Source: Arbacia lixula
Taxonomy: Eukaryota; Echinodermata; Echinoidea; Arbacioida; Arbaciidae
Direction of reading: 5' to 3'
DNA: 64,000 nt
Assembly (NCBI GenBank): GCA_963669155.1
Contig: OZ022584.1
Location: 12,127,572-12,191,571 of the forward strand
The stretch's first letter is position 1, and each line of letters begins with the position of its first letter. Below, piece by piece: positions 31,667 to 44,150 of the stretch. The notes beneath the pieces were generated by a model, which did no database searches, was not told where the DNA came from, and saw only the letters and a list, made by a program, of their open reading frames with translations. The position numbers and the translations under genes are program-made.

Positions 31667-31845
31667 TCAAACTACATGTTCTATGGCGGTCTGCACCTCC
31701 TCCACGCGCCGCTCGATGTGGCCATTGCGCTGGTGGCCGTATTCAAACTTGATGCGGAGCTCGCCGATGCGTGACTTGGGCAGGATGTCTGGGATCCACT
31801 CAATGATGAACAGTGTGGGCTCCTTCTGATCGGCCGATGTGTTCC
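31667..31845 (-). CDS. C2orf42: C2orf42 last coding exon
   Basis: It encodes residues 531-589, [20 protein letters not shown] through [18 protein letters not shown], then a tail [15 protein letters not shown] that differs from the human C-terminus. TGA at 31669-31667. Confidence 0.93.
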
Positions 31846-34800
31846 CTAAAGAAAAGTTTTAAAAAACAAGATGACTACGTAAGCACAGAAATGCAGATAA
31901 GTACACAAAAACAAATTGTTTTCAAACAAATGAGGAGGAAAGAACCCACCTTTATACTCGCACGAAATAACTATGCTATTTACTTCATTTTATTTTTAAA
32001 TTCAATTTTTGAATCAAATTTGATGGTTGGCCAGTGGTTTTCGGAATCATTCTTTAGTACACTCGTACAACAGATTTGATCACTTAACCCTCCACCTTAT
32101 GGACCCATACTACAAAGTTTCTTATATCACTGGTGATGTTACATGACCATCCATGTTTGGGCAAAATTGTTTAAATAAAGAATAGGAGGACGGACAAATG
32201 GGTAGACACTTAACTGACACGGGCATATGCAGAAAACAAACATCCCAGGCACTATTTAGCTGCCACTTACAGTTAAAAGGCATGAAAACTCCCCCCAAAC
32301 AAGTGGTACACCCCAAATCGAGAAATCAGCTAACCAAACTGCCTCCTGTAGAGCCAGTAAGAGTCAGGATGTCGGATGAGGTAAGAGATCCTATTGGTTG
32401 GTTCCTCTTGCAATGTATCTTCTATCTAACCCATCTACAGACAAAGTGAGCAGAATCCCATTGTATGTACATACATTACATACACACGAACAAACTTAAA
32501 GTAGAACTCCAATGAAAATTCTAAATATAGTAAATTTTTACATCAATGGAAAGCTGGTTATGTAGAGATCACGAAAATATTAATTTCCAGCCTCACACTG
32601 ATATGTGAATATAAAAATTAACGATTCTAATCACCCGTGCATGATCTCCGCATCTACCACAAAACTGTGAGTGGCAGACCCCCTATTTTGATACGTCATT
32701 AACTGAACAGATCACACACTCAGGCACACTCGCCATACGCATTGTACACAAAATTCGTCATCATTCAAGAGCATTCCCTGTGCAAATGTTGATTCATACC
32801 TATTGTTGAATGATTTATATTAATTAAGTATTTCCTTATAGTGATACACACACATTTGTCTTTTGAACATTTTCATTGATAATTAGTCATTCTGTCGTGA
32901 AATATGCTGATCTTTTTATTGCATCTAGCTATAGGCATTGGGCGCGCGCCGCGCAACTTGACCATTGCAACATAGTACATGTACTCCCGTTCGTACGCTT
33001 CCCGCGAGCGCAGTACATGTACTTGGTTTTGTGCACAGCTAACAAACGCTAGCGCTAGCTCCGATCCTGAAATTGACATCCCTGCAGCCGCGGCCGTCTA
33101 TTACTCTTACACACGTACGTCTTATCTCAGCGCTGCCGGAAAAAGGCTAGCTAGCTGGCGAGCTTGCTGGCGGCTGCGCTGGCCTGAATTATACGAGTCA
33201 TACAGCTGTATCACCGATCGCTACATAGGGATCAGTGCTCTACGAGCCAGCCAGACATGCACGGACGCACGTACTCGAATGTAGTCCGCTACCCGTACGG
33301 CCTGCTATGCAACTCCTACCTCCCTGCTCATACTACATACAGCGCAAAACAACCACCCATCTGCAGTTGTTTGGAGGCGTAGAAAGTGATGCGCACAGCT
33401 TAGCGTTGAGGCAAATCAAGGCATGTGCCGATGATGCACGCTATCGTGTGTTAACAAACAATGTCCTGAATCTGGACTAACTCGCATGCTGTACTAATAA
33501 CGCGGCTGAGGTAGCACAGCCGCTGCGCCTTCTCCTCCGCCTCTGACTCTGTGTGTATGGCCGTCGTCATCGTCATTACTTTCTTTCCTTCCCCTTCCGT
33601 CTCCACCCCCCCCCCCCCCCTCCCCCCATCATAAATATCACTATTGAAAGAAGATTCATCTGAATCATTCTCTCCAATGTCGATGTCAAGGCCTAGTGTG
33701 TTTCCCAACATGTTGGCTTTACTTTGGAGCAAGTTCGGAGTCAATCACTGGTTGTAATTGCGCTCAAACGCTATGCATGAACGTGTATGTATCGGTAGCT
33801 AGCTAGCTCGATTGCAGATCTTGTTCAAAGAATGATGTCATCATGCTGACAGCGTTCCGGAGAGTCGATAATGAAGAATTATGACGTAGTAAAATTGTAA
33901 TTTTTGATGCAGGGTTACTCCGTTCTGTTAGATCAGGGAGGTTGGAAAAGTCAATATTTGGGTACCCTATACTATCCTTTTTCATATGTTACCAAATATT
34001 AGCTATTTAAAATCAATGGTGTTCTACTTTAAAAGACAGGGAGTCCCATTTCCAAAAGTCACGAAGCTCCGCAGGAATCAACAGTATACCCTAACAATAT
34101 CATGTATGAAATCTCAGTCATAGGTTCATAAACTTATTCAGGGGAAGTGAAAAACTATTCTTGTTTACGTTTGAAATGCACCGAACAGTGTGTACATTCA
34201 GTATCGTATTGTCCCTGTCAGCGCATGACGAGGGCATTGCTCGCATTAAAAGAAAGCATCGTGGAGGGACCTTTGCAGACCATATAGCCCATTGCAGTCT
34301 CTGGTCTCTAGGCTGTACGTTTCGTACAACCCGCCAAACACCTCAAAATCTACTGATCAATATCATTTTGCTTTGAGTCAGTTTCCAGTTCTATCATTGG
34401 GAGGGAAGTTCTTCCACTGTCCATGTTTTTTACAAATGGTTGCCCTGCCTTTAAGTAATGGCGTAGGCCAGTGATGGATTCCATGTAAACCCAACCCGCT
34501 TTGACTCACCGACTTTGAGAAATGTCTTCAGCTCAAACGGCTTGATGGGGATCTGCCCTGGCGTTCTCCTGTAAGCCTCTCCGACGTGCTCCACGTCCAC
34601 CTTGGGTGACACGTAGCAGGAGAACGTCCCATCCTTGTTCTCCACAAAGCTCCTGGTTAGCTCCAAGGGCATCTGCAGGGTTCATGAATACACAAGACAT
34701 GGTAGAGAGGATTAATTTCAAGCACTTGGCCTGAAGGGCAACGTTGCAAATAAAGCTCAACAATTCCTGCAACTCACGACGGAATGCAGCTATCACTTTA

Positions 34801-37800
34801 GCAGAAGTTGTACTGCTGAATCTCATTGGCTGCTATCATGGAGTACAATGTAGTAGAGGTGGTTGAATGTTACAATAAATTGAATCCTACTAGTCCATGT
34901 CACATCACTCTGTATAAACTTAAAGCAATAACCATACATCCAGCATCATACAGGGAACTCCCTGCATCATTGTACTACTCTTTGTTTTCCAGTTGTTGTT
35001 TCTTCCAGTTTTCCATCAGTCATTAGGGTTTCTAATCTTTCAAATGTTATTGTCAGCAACATTCTTCCTAAACGCAACCACAGACAACATGATCCGATCA
35101 GTCGTACGACTCTGTAACTAGCTGAATCTCTCAATCATAGGATTTGTGTAACTATGTGACATTACATTCATAGGCCCTTACGACTGCAGAGTCACAACAA
35201 ATTTGTGTCTGTCTGCAATGGCCTTCGACCCTGCCTACCTCTCTGGTATCAAAGATTTGTTTCACGTGGATGATGTTGGTCAGGTGCCAGGTGTACTTGG
35301 TGAAGGTGCCGAGTGGGAGGGCGTCCTTGCGGATGAACGCCACCGTGGAGTTGGGCAGCCGCTTCTTGCGCGAGCCCGACGAGATGCGCTGCTGCAGAAT
35401 GTCGAAGAAGACCTGGGGGATGTGGAACACCAGTGGTTCTGGGGTTCCTGGTTCCAGGTGAAAAAGGCAAGAAAGGGTATCATTGACAGCAAGGATGTTA
35501 CATTGTATCACAGCAGGAAAGCCTGTTTTTAAGAACCACATGTATGCAGGGTCGTCACCAGAAAATCTTTTACGCGTGGCAGAATGTCACTTTTTGTCAG
35601 ATATCTCTGCTGGACGTGTGGTACACAAATATGGAACGCGTGGCTCACAGAAAGCAATAACAATAAAAATAAGACTGATACTGATCAAATTATATGCTTG
35701 TACTAAATGCGCCCAAAAATTTACTTGAAATTTCAGCTTGCCCAACCACTAGTCCATTCCTTTAATCTACATCTCAACTCTGGGGCAATTTTGTGCCATT
35801 TTTCAGAAACGTTACAAAGCATTACTTTCTGAAATAAGCAATGTTTCATCTTGCCAATCAATGCCATTTCATCATTGATACTCTCTGACTTTATTTTTTT
35901 AAATCAACCATTCAGACCAATGAACCATGTATGTATGTTGTCTTGTCTTTTATATTGTCTAGTTACTAAACTAGAAAAATACCGTATTTTCCGGTGTATA
36001 AGACGCATGTTTTTTCCCTTGAAAATCACGCCGTAGCCTGGGTGCGTCTTATACACGGCATTAGCAAAAATCGGGTCTTTCAAACAAACACGTATACACA
36101 TGTATGGGACTATGCATTGTGTGACATTTAAAAAAAGTAGATGGCTTTGATAGCCCGATACAATTGATGTACTGGTAATATGACCTCAATCACATCACCA
36201 GCATAATTACCAGAACTAAAAAAGCCCCAGGCAGAGATGCCAACCTCTTGACACAAAAAATCAGACTGAATATCCTCAAAAATCGTATTTTTGAGTGAAA
36301 AATCAGATTTTCACGAAAACTCAACATGACCAGTGGCCTGTTGGCCCCAAGCCAGGAAAATGTTAGAAAAATGTTTTACTGGTAACAATGGGAAAGTTAA
36401 ATGTTTGCTCTTTCATCTGATCTTCACTCTTTTCACCCCATACAGATTACAGTATTACCAATAATGGGACATCTTCGCTGTAAAGCAAATGTATAAGTGG
36501 CAACACATGCTATCACAATAGTATGAGAGCATCTATTTGGATCTTAGAATAAAGATCAGCGAAGTCACCTAAACCAGACCTGCCAACTTCTGGAGTTCAA
36601 AAACTGTATTCTTTAATCCAAAATGTTGTATTTTACCAACAAAAAATGTATTAAAAAAAAAAAACGGATCAATGTCTCTTACAGTTCCTACATCGGGCAT
36701 TTTTTATGGAGCATTGGTTGAATATGCATGATTTTGTCATGACTGGTGTGCTCGATGAACCAATGAACATCCCCAAATTGCTAATGTGAGATGCTGGTAG
36801 GATACTTTACAAAACAGAATGGGCATTTCGCCATTGAATATGGCACACACACAAAATAAGATTTAAAAAAACCCCAAAAAAAAATGTTTTTTTTTTTTGT
36901 TTGTTTTTTTTTGTTTTGAAAATCATATTTTTTAAAGGAAAATCGTACTGTCGTATTCAGTTCTAAAAATCGTACTAAATACGACAAAATCGTACTGGTT
37001 GGCATGTCTGCCCAGGAGTAGGATTTGTCCGTGAGACAACTCAAAGATACCGCTGATCAAAAGGCTTAGGCTTAGAAAACTCTGTTTGATGGAGACCGCC
37101 ATTGATTCTGTGATCTCTGGCCACAAGCTGGCGCTAGTACACAAAGATCGTCGAAAGATCTTTGACGCTCTTCGAAAATGAAAATTTTGATAATTTTACA
37201 TAGATTAGTGGGGACTAATTTTTCTAATTTAGTAACCCTTTAATAGTCATATCCACGGACCTCTGTTTTGTTTACCTTTGTATATTTTGTTTTTACCAGA
37301 CATTTGATTGAATAAATATAATATTGCATTGAACTCTTACAACTCTACTCTTCAACCCTACCTTCAAACTGGTAGTGCATGGTCTGATTAATCCTCTCCG
37401 TCAAGCTCCCAAGCCACTGAGTAAACGACACCATAGGCCCCTCCTCTGGGTCATGCAGCTGCCCCACCCCTCCCTTGTCAATAATGGACTGGTCCTGGTC
37501 AGCCTCGGCGACCCCTGACCTACAGTGGGAGGAGGACTTTCTGACAGGGGAGGAGGGACCCTCCTGGAGTGTCAGCAAGGCGCTGCTCGCTTGGGCTGCA
37601 AACAGAACGGGATGTGCATCTGGTTTAGTCCGTGGGGTTACGTTAACACAAAGTGTGATGTCCATGTAACATCGAGGCACTTTCATGGTAAAATAGACAT
37701 GGCCATCAAAATTTGCCAATTTCCAAACCATAGTAATCTCTGTATCATATCAAAGCTGAAATAGTGGGAGATTGAACAAATACCAACCACATTTCAATAC

Positions 37801-39312
37801 TTTAAAACTGGTAATTTTCTTGCGAAATTCAATTTCGCTGTTTTCGCACAACACAGAGCAAACACAAATTCTGTGTAGGCTGCTAAATTCAAGCTATCAA
37901 CTATGGTTTAGATGATGGTGTATTTTAATCACTTTGCTAAAAACTTGGTCTAAACATCATCAAAACCATATGACAAGGGTGAATTACATGTAGCACCCTC
38001 TTTGAAGTGTACACGCTAAATCAAGCATAGTTATCTGCTTAAACCGCATACTAAATCTAAAACTTTTATGTGAATTAGGGCCTTCATGTTAGAGTAGGGG
38101 GTAGCACAAGCACGCTTGACTATGAAGGTTCCTTACCTAATGTATCATCTTTCCTCCTCTTCTTGGACGGACTGGGCACCGTAATTGCCATGGAAACATT
38201 GTCAGGAGAGGAACTGGTCACCTGACCATCAATGATGGTAATCTGAACAGCTCCTGGCGATGGGACCGGGAGCTCTGTCAAACAAACATAGAATATAGCA
38301 TTTACAAGGTCAAGTCAACCCTAGCAATGCTCACCCAAATCCAGTGGCATTTGAAAAACGCCTCCAGACCATCATTTGCAAAATACAATGAGCAGTCACA
38401 CGTTCTCATTTTTCCCCCCACATTTAATCAATACTCAGAAAAAAAAATGAAAACCCAATGCTCACCCAGACCAGTACTGTCCAGGTTGATGAAATACGCA
38501 AATTCTTTTGCCAGCACATCATCGCTCGCAAATGCACAAATACATGCGTAGAAATGAACACATCTCCTCTTATTGTCTCCAGACGAATGCTTGAAGTTTT
38601 TATCTTGTCTGCAGGCACAACTATACTTGTGTTCCACCGCGCCCTTTTTCTTTGGCGTTTCCGTGAACGAGAAGTGCAGGAATCCGAGCTCATATTTCTG
38701 TTCCGATTTGCTCTTGACAACCATTGTGTTCTTGGAGACCCTCTGGACGAGCGGGCCAGTGGTTTCGGTGGCCAGCAGCCAGATCTCCTGCTTAATTTCA
38801 TTGGAGACCTGCAGACTGTTTAGCACTGAGTTCTTGAGCGTGAGCGGCTGGGCATCCACCGTGCACTTCTGCGCCAGCGATACGTGCGAGCAGGCCGTCG
38901 GGTACTTGACGTCGCTGGACAGTCCTTTCTGGCAGGAGTCGATGAAGCAGTGCGGCAGCTCAGAGATTGTCACGGCTTCCGTGTCCGGCCCTTCGAGGAC
39001 CAACTCATCAGCCAGCGGGAGCTCCACGAAGCCACGGTAGTCCGGCCCGCGATCGCGGACCCGTACCGAATACACCAACATGGTGGAGCCGGTGATGATA
39101 CGGACGGCATCGGCGCTCTGGCTGCCCTTGCGCCCCTTCCCCCGCAAAACCATGTTACAGTCCTTGTTCTTGCAGCTCAGGCCTCGGATACCGTTGTAGA
39201 TGCCGCAGTTGGGGCACTTCCGCACACCCCTTAGGGTGGGGCGGCCCAGGTCCTTGAACAGTGTCTTCGGGTCTGGTGCCGGAGACACCATCTTGGACAC
39301 ACTTCTCATCAT
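31667..39312 (-). CDS. C2orf42: C2orf42 orthologue, six coding exons
   Basis: Coding exons on the minus strand are 39312-38466, 38274-38137, 37595-37362, 35447-35239, 34672-34510 and 31845-31667, all in phase with GT/AG borders, giving 589 residues (human about 574). The identification rests on long matches to remembered human C2orf42: [98 protein letters not shown]-like [10 protein letters not shown] and [10 protein letters not shown]. Seen motifs are a treble-clef-like CxxC...CxxxxC (C33, C36, C47, C52), a SWIM-like CxC...CxH (C232, C234, C251, H253) and a basic KKRRK (320-324) that may be a nuclear signal. Its molecular function is not established. The gene is convergent with FAM20. Confidence 0.95.
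32496..34032. mobile_element. TTAA-flanked 1.5-kb inverted-repeat element
   Basis: The left end TTAAAGTAGAACTCCAATG is mirrored at the right by CATTG-like 'caatggtgttctactttaa'. Both lie at TTAA. The inside has a GC-rich, CpG-rich stretch (32936-33330) unlike the ends and a minus-strand acidic frame (33744-33451) with a Gly run over a C homopolymer. No transposase domain could be recognised. It sits in the last C2orf42 intron. Confidence 0.65.
33606..33630 (+). repeat. C homopolymer run
   Basis: About 18 C inside the 1.5-kb TTAA element; read on the minus strand it codes the Gly run of the acidic frame. Confidence 0.85.
34029..34454 (+). mobile_element. TTAA-bounded copy of dispersed repeat family D, right part
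   Basis: It runs from TTAAAAGACAGGGAGTCCC to GGTTGCCCTGCCTTTAA, inverted ends at TTAA, and parallels 23360-23800 in order. Its left TTAA (34029-34032) is the same one that closes the 1.5-kb element. Confidence 0.65.
34510..34672 (-). CDS. C2orf42: C2orf42 exon MPLELTRSF to FLKVG
   Basis: It encodes residues 477-530. It starts directly at the ATG after CCCTGCAG, which is internal and not a translation start. A TTAA-type repeat ends only about 55 bp past its donor. Confidence 0.93.
35239..35447 (-). CDS. C2orf42: C2orf42 exon PLVFHIPQ to IFDTRE
   Basis: It encodes residues 407-476 and is the best conserved part, with [17 protein letters not shown] and [19 protein letters not shown]. Its GC content is well above the surrounding introns. 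Confidence 0.95.
35979..36062. mobile_element. Short MITE 'ccggtgtataagacgca'
   Basis: 'taccgtattttccggtgtat' with 'aagacgca' is inverted as 'tgcgtcttatacacgg' 40 bp later. This terminus style is common among animal DNA transposons; the class is left open. Confidence 0.65.
36225..37018. mobile_element. TIR element 'GGCAGAGATGCCAACC'
   Basis: GGCAGAGATGCCAACC at the left is mirrored by GGTTGGCATGTCTGCC at the right. The same 'gccaactt' word recurs near 36584. Inside are A/T-rich 'aaaatcgtac' repeats and T homopolymers. No transposase frame. In a C2orf42 intron. Confidence 0.65.
37362..37595 (-). CDS. C2orf42: C2orf42 exon ending TMHYQFEG
   Basis: It encodes residues 329-406. The first half is a low-conservation linker; the end [21 protein letters not shown] matches human [21 protein letters not shown]. 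Confidence 0.93.
38137..38274 (-). CDS. C2orf42: C2orf42 exon with KKRRKDD
   Basis: It encodes residues 283-328, a Ser/Pro-rich linker ending [10 protein letters not shown], matching the human KSKKRRKDE segment. Acceptor TTGACAG, donor TAG|GTAAGG. Confidence 0.85.
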
Positions 39313-39319
39313 GGTGATC
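38466..39319 (-). CDS. C2orf42: C2orf42 first coding exon
   Basis: Acceptor CTGCAG lies just upstream of 39319, seven bases before the ATG at 39312, so a non-coding 5' exon must lie further right. It encodes residues 1-282 with both zinc motifs. The donor is CTGG|GTGAGC; the frame running on to 38428 is intron. Confidence 0.93.
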
Positions 39320-41400
39320 CTGCAGATGAAATTTCAAAGATGTATTTAAGGACTACATATCAGATGATAGGGGGCACATTTCCGGTACTAATGCACTTTC
39401 GCTTCCGAATATTCATGCAACAGGATAACTGCCATGCTGATTTTCGTCAGCAGAAATGATCTAGAAATATCTTCTCTTAGACTTTTTTAGAGGAATCTAA
39501 CTACAAAACCTCCACCTAGGCTAGGGTTAGGTTTACGTTAAAGTTATTTCATGAAATATGTTGGTTACAAATGTGAATAATCGCTACATTTCCTATGCAC
39601 CTAGGATAGAGCAATATTTTAAGTACTCATAACTGAATTGTGTTCAAGTTCAAGTTTGTCTTTCTCCAAATACATTTAACAGATTGTGACAGAGTACAAT
39701 TGTACAGAACAAGTTTGAATGTTGCTTCTGAGAAAAACAAGGAGCCCGCACAAAATAAAAGCTTGTTTAAGTCTGGTCCCTCATGGCATTATCATGAAAA
39801 TTCTAATTTGATTTAAAAGTACAGGTTCATTTGAATCATTGTCATTTTTTAAAATAGTTGAGCATTTGTCTCGACATGATGATACGAGTACGATTTCACA
39901 TAAGCAATGTAATTTGCATTGTGCAATCGGAAGCTTTAAAAACACACTAATTACGTCGTTTTCCCCCTTCGGTCTGAAGTGTTCATCTCGAAATGCTGGG
40001 CCGACTGTATCAGTTCATGACCCTCAGCTCACGGCCATGTCGGCCACGCCACGTCTGCGGCGCGGCGTGTAGCAATTGGGGATCCTAGTCCTACATATGT
40101 TATGCCTATGTAGACTAGTGTTTTCACTGCGCACTAAAATTTATACAACAAACAATTGCCAGGTTGAGTTCATCAAAAATCACGCTTTAAAATGCTCAAA
40201 ATACGACCTTACATCTGTTTAATAGTATAATTATTGATACCTACTAGTATTTTAGCTGACAAGTCACCATAAACACGACAATTCTGCGTGATACCATCCA
40301 GGAAAATCACATTTTTTCGAGCGACAGTTCACCTATCGGTCTGCTACCGCTGCACTAACAAGACGCTTTCTCTGATTGGTCAATTTCACGTCATGTGGAA
40401 TATACGCATTTCTGACGTAGAATTCTATTGGACATTATAATTCGGTCAGCGGGGAGGGCGCTGAAAAACATAAACAAAATTACACGTGCATGGCCTATTA
40501 CGTAATTTAGATCGAGGACCGTCTCAGATTGTTGTGGTTTCCCAGTAAACCAAACTTTATAAATGATGAGAATATGATGTGATTGGTTCGTAATGTTATG
40601 TGTATTATTTAGTACTAATAAACACATATTTTAAAAAAACAATAGGAAACAGAAAAGCTATTCATCTCGCATTCGAATGCATACTCTATATCCTACAAAA
40701 TAAGGGTACTAGGCCTAAATAGGCCTATATACTGGATGGTGTTATCGGATTATTTTTGTTGCTTGGATTACGATAGTTTTGAAGTATACACCACACATCA
40801 CTGCATAATGGTGTGCAATATCTTCCTTATCTCATGAGGCCTTTATTCTTCATGTTTTCCTTTTCATGCAATAAATTAATGTGTTATGTTTATACAATAC
40901 CTGTTAAACCGTAAATCAGCCGCAAAATCGTAACCAATTCGTGTTACATAGTTTGACTTCATACCATATGTTCTCCTGGATGAAAGAATTTATCCCGTAA
41001 TTTTCTGATTTCGTAATCAAATACCATGTTTTTTTTTCTTAAATCTTAATCAATTACACCACTGATTATAATCATGATAACGTGCAATAATATGTAGGCC
41101 TACTCCGCCAACCCTATTCTTTAGAAGCCTACAACAATATATAGCATGGCTTTACGCCAATAGAACTAAGTATTGGTGGAATGTCGAAGCTAAATATTAC
41201 AAGCTCCTTAACAACTAGGTTTGAATTGAATTGTAACATAGATGTTAAATTAGATTTAATACGTGATGGATTTTATTTCAAGTTTGGTGAAATACCTGTA
41301 CGTGGGACCAGGAATCAGCCATGGAAACAATCTCTAGACTTACTTTATCTCTGCTTTGTTGTAATATTTTCTGGTTTACACGTACATGGATCCATCAATG
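39320..41400. other. Upstream flank of C2orf42
   Basis: The non-coding first exon and promoter of C2orf42 should lie here. A CpG-rich patch at 39975-40070 is the best candidate, with no clear core motif. A possible retroposon 3' end occurs at 39645-39775 ('gttcaagttcaagtttgtct'). Confidence 0.35.
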
Positions 41401-41406
41401 GTAACC

Positions 41407-41432
41407 CCCTCCCCCCCCCCCCCCCCCCCCAT
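41407..41432 (+). repeat. C homopolymer run
   Basis: About 22 C on the plus strand after 'taaccccct'. Frames across it are artefacts. Confidence 0.9.
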
Positions 41433-42665
41433 CCCCTCGCTTTAAGAAATAATTTTACGAATTTACTTGATGTTTTGTTTGTTTGAACTAGTTTCGTACT
41501 TTTGACAAGATGGGCAAACAAAAAGTTAAGTTGCATTTTAGGAAGTTATAGAGGTCTATGTCAACATTCAAGTAATATCTTTTCCGGGATCAAGACAGGC
41601 TTTATGAGGAATAATGGCTGAATTTTATGAAATGAGTCAGATCCTTTTTTGATGTGAGGCATCACTCCTGGCCGCTGAAATGAATATTTGTTTTCACTCG
41701 TTTGTGTTTTGTTAACGCATTATTTGAATGTGTATATGAAGTTCCTATGGTGTAGTGGTTCTATTCAAGCATCACATGTTGACAATTGTTTATGTAATAG
41801 TGTGACCAGGCCCCGGGAAGAACTGACCCACCGTAAAAGGGCTACCCAGAAGACTCGGAGAAGAATACGAAATAGATGGCGCTACAGATAGTGAAAAAAT
41901 TGTCATGAAGGAATGTCATGTCATACATCGATCTGAGCAATGATGGTGCCCACAACGCACACCACCAAACGGTGATGGGAACACGTGGACATACACAATC
42001 TACGTGTTTCTTAAAGCAAGTAACAGTAATCAATTAGATAATGCAGTTTATTTTGATATTCGTATATCTCTTTTACCCCGCGAGTAAACAAACAAAGAAA
42101 AATCAATCAAAATTGTTAAACTGCTTCTTTTGAAAAAAAAAAAGAAAGAAAGAAAGAAAAGGATATTAAAGCATGCACTATCTCGCTCGCTTGTTAGAAC
42201 TTGCCAGATGGATGCAAACATTATCCTTAATAGAACATAACACCAAATGCTGTATTTCTTCTTGGGTAAGTTCATGGCGTTGTGCCAACAAATATTGTCA
42301 TTTCAATGTGATATAAACTAAACCCTTTATTTTTGTCATTCGATTTTGTTGCATTAAGCAGAAGTGGTCTACAACAATCACTTTTCTCTTCTACATAATG
42401 ATTTTTTTTTTCATTTATCAACGCTACATGGAAACAACATTACCCTAAACTGCACATGCGGAGAGAGAAAGAGATGGATGGAGATAATGCTAAAGAGTGC
42501 GTATGTGGAGGGGGTGACGGGGGGGGGGGGGGGGGGTTAGAGCTAAGAGGGAGAGGGAGAGGATTATAATATACTGTCGCTGATATAGCTATATAGCTAT
42601 AAAGATATAGCTATAAAGATCATCTGCACCGAGTATCGGGTGCAATCACACTGACACAAACACAC
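41433..42665. other. Intergenic, no gene seen
   Basis: Short frames only. A G run (about 20) lies at 42519-42537 and an A/GAAA tract at 42134-42160. Confidence 0.4.
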
Positions 42666-43166
42666 TTAAAGGGATAGTTCAACCTGGAATTATTTTGGTT
42701 TAAATAAAATGAGACACATGACAGAAACATATCAGTGAAGGTATGACGAAAATCGGTTGAAAGAAAAGAAAGTTATTTGATTTTAAACTTTTGATTTTGT
42801 GACGTCACGTGCGAGATGCTCTCCCATGTTGTGTACTTCTTTTTCCATAAACAGTGATAAAGTGCCCTTTGTCTGTTCTTTAATGAAGGAATACTTTCTT
42901 CTCATAGCGATATGTGTGTAAAACATGTGTCTAATGATATATCAAACGCACAGGTGAAATGGTAAATATTCTTTGTATTAATTGTACACAATTGTACACA
43001 ACATATGGGAGAGCACCTCGCACGTGACATCACAAAATCAAAAGTTTACAATCAAATAACTTTATTTTCCTTTGACCGATTTTCGTCAAACCTTCACTTA
43101 TATGTTTCTTTCATGTGTCTCCTTTTATTAAAACCAAAATGATTTCAGGGTAAACTATCTCTTTAA
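42666..43166. mobile_element. TTAA-flanked foldback element, family B, complete copy
   Basis: TTAAAGGGATAGTTCAACCT is mirrored by GGTAAACTATCTCTTTAA at the right. The arms pair for about 200 bp ('gtgacgtcacgtgcgagat' against 'cgcacgtgacatcac'). TTAA at both ends fits Kolobok or piggyBac-type insertion. No transposase. Half-copies lie at 13688-13835 and 60535-60680. Confidence 0.85.
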
Positions 43167-43217
43167 ACAGATATACACAAACACACACACACACATAAAC
43201 AGAACATACAAACGTAG

Positions 43218-43252
43218 CCCCCACCCCCCACCCCCCCCCCCCACCCCCCGCC
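43218..43252 (+). repeat. C-rich run
   Basis: Nearly pure C with rare A over about 35 bp, following a (CA)n stretch at 43180-43200. Confidence 0.85.
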
Positions 43253-43611
43253 GGAAAATAATCTGCACCGAACACAATGAGCGCACGTGTATATAATCAT
43301 GTCCACAAATTAGTTTGTGATCTATACGTATGACTTCTATGACTTATTTATGTCAAGTTTCTACCGCCCCTGAAACATGATCTTCAATATATTTCCCATT
43401 ATTATTCTGATTACGCTAAAAGGGGCACGTACACTATCTTGAGCCCACGAGTGATTATTTTAGTCATAGCGGGGCTATGGGTGTTGACGCCCCCGTTCAC
43501 TACTCTTCAGTCGGTTTCTGGCATTATGGCTGTTTTCAGGTCGAGATACTGAATATGCGCACTGAACTTACGTGTACATGATCCTCGTTTACGCAAATGG
43601 TTACAGTGAGA

Positions 43612-43760
43612 ACAGGGCCCGGTTGCATAAAACTAACCATAACTCTGGTAACTACCGTGGTAGCGCCCGCTCAACAGCCAATCAAATTCAAGGTTTCCGT
43701 AGAGGTTGACGTTGGTAGCAACATTACCGTCACTTTGTAAGTTTTATGCGACAGGGCCCT
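43612..43760. mobile_element. MITE 'acagggccc', family F
   Basis: 'acagggcccggttgcataaa' is answered by 'ttttatgcgacagggccct' at the right, with 'ggtaactaccgtggtagc' words between. It resembles the copy at 44269-44446. Confidence 0.75.
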
Positions 43761-44029
43761 GATCTGGCAACCACATTGATATTAAGACCACAATGTGTTG
43801 TTTTCCCAGAAAATGTTTCCCTTAGCTCATGAAGCCCACGACGCTGGCCTCCCTTGAGCTCTTTTTCTATACAGGTTTGATTGTATATATCTCCAGTATT
43901 TGTCTTCACCAGACCATTTTATCCACTTTACTTCCACTTCAGTCAAATCTGTGTTTTAAGACCACTCCAAATCAAAAATAGACGTCATTATGATGAACTG
44001 GACTAAGTTGCATATATATTTTAAATTGT

Positions 44030-44150
44030 GATTAGTTACAATTAATGGTATCCACCATGGTAGCAGCCAACGGGCTTTCAGCTTTGCTGCTGTTGCTATG
44101 GCAGTTATTGTAAGTTACAATAGTTGAAAACATATGCAACATGGCCCAGG
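44030..44150. mobile_element. MITE family F, partial copy
   Basis: It has 'gttacaattaatggtatcca', 'atggcagttattgtaag' and the right end 'caacatggccc', similar to 20137-20288. The left end is not clear. Confidence 0.55.

Noticed and set aside
35203-35532. 109-codon plus-strand frame
   Set aside because: It is opposite the conserved C2orf42 exon 35239-35447.
38428-38465. C-terminal extension of the first C2orf42 exon
   Set aside because: A good donor at 38465 and the conserved next exon show it is read-through into the intron.
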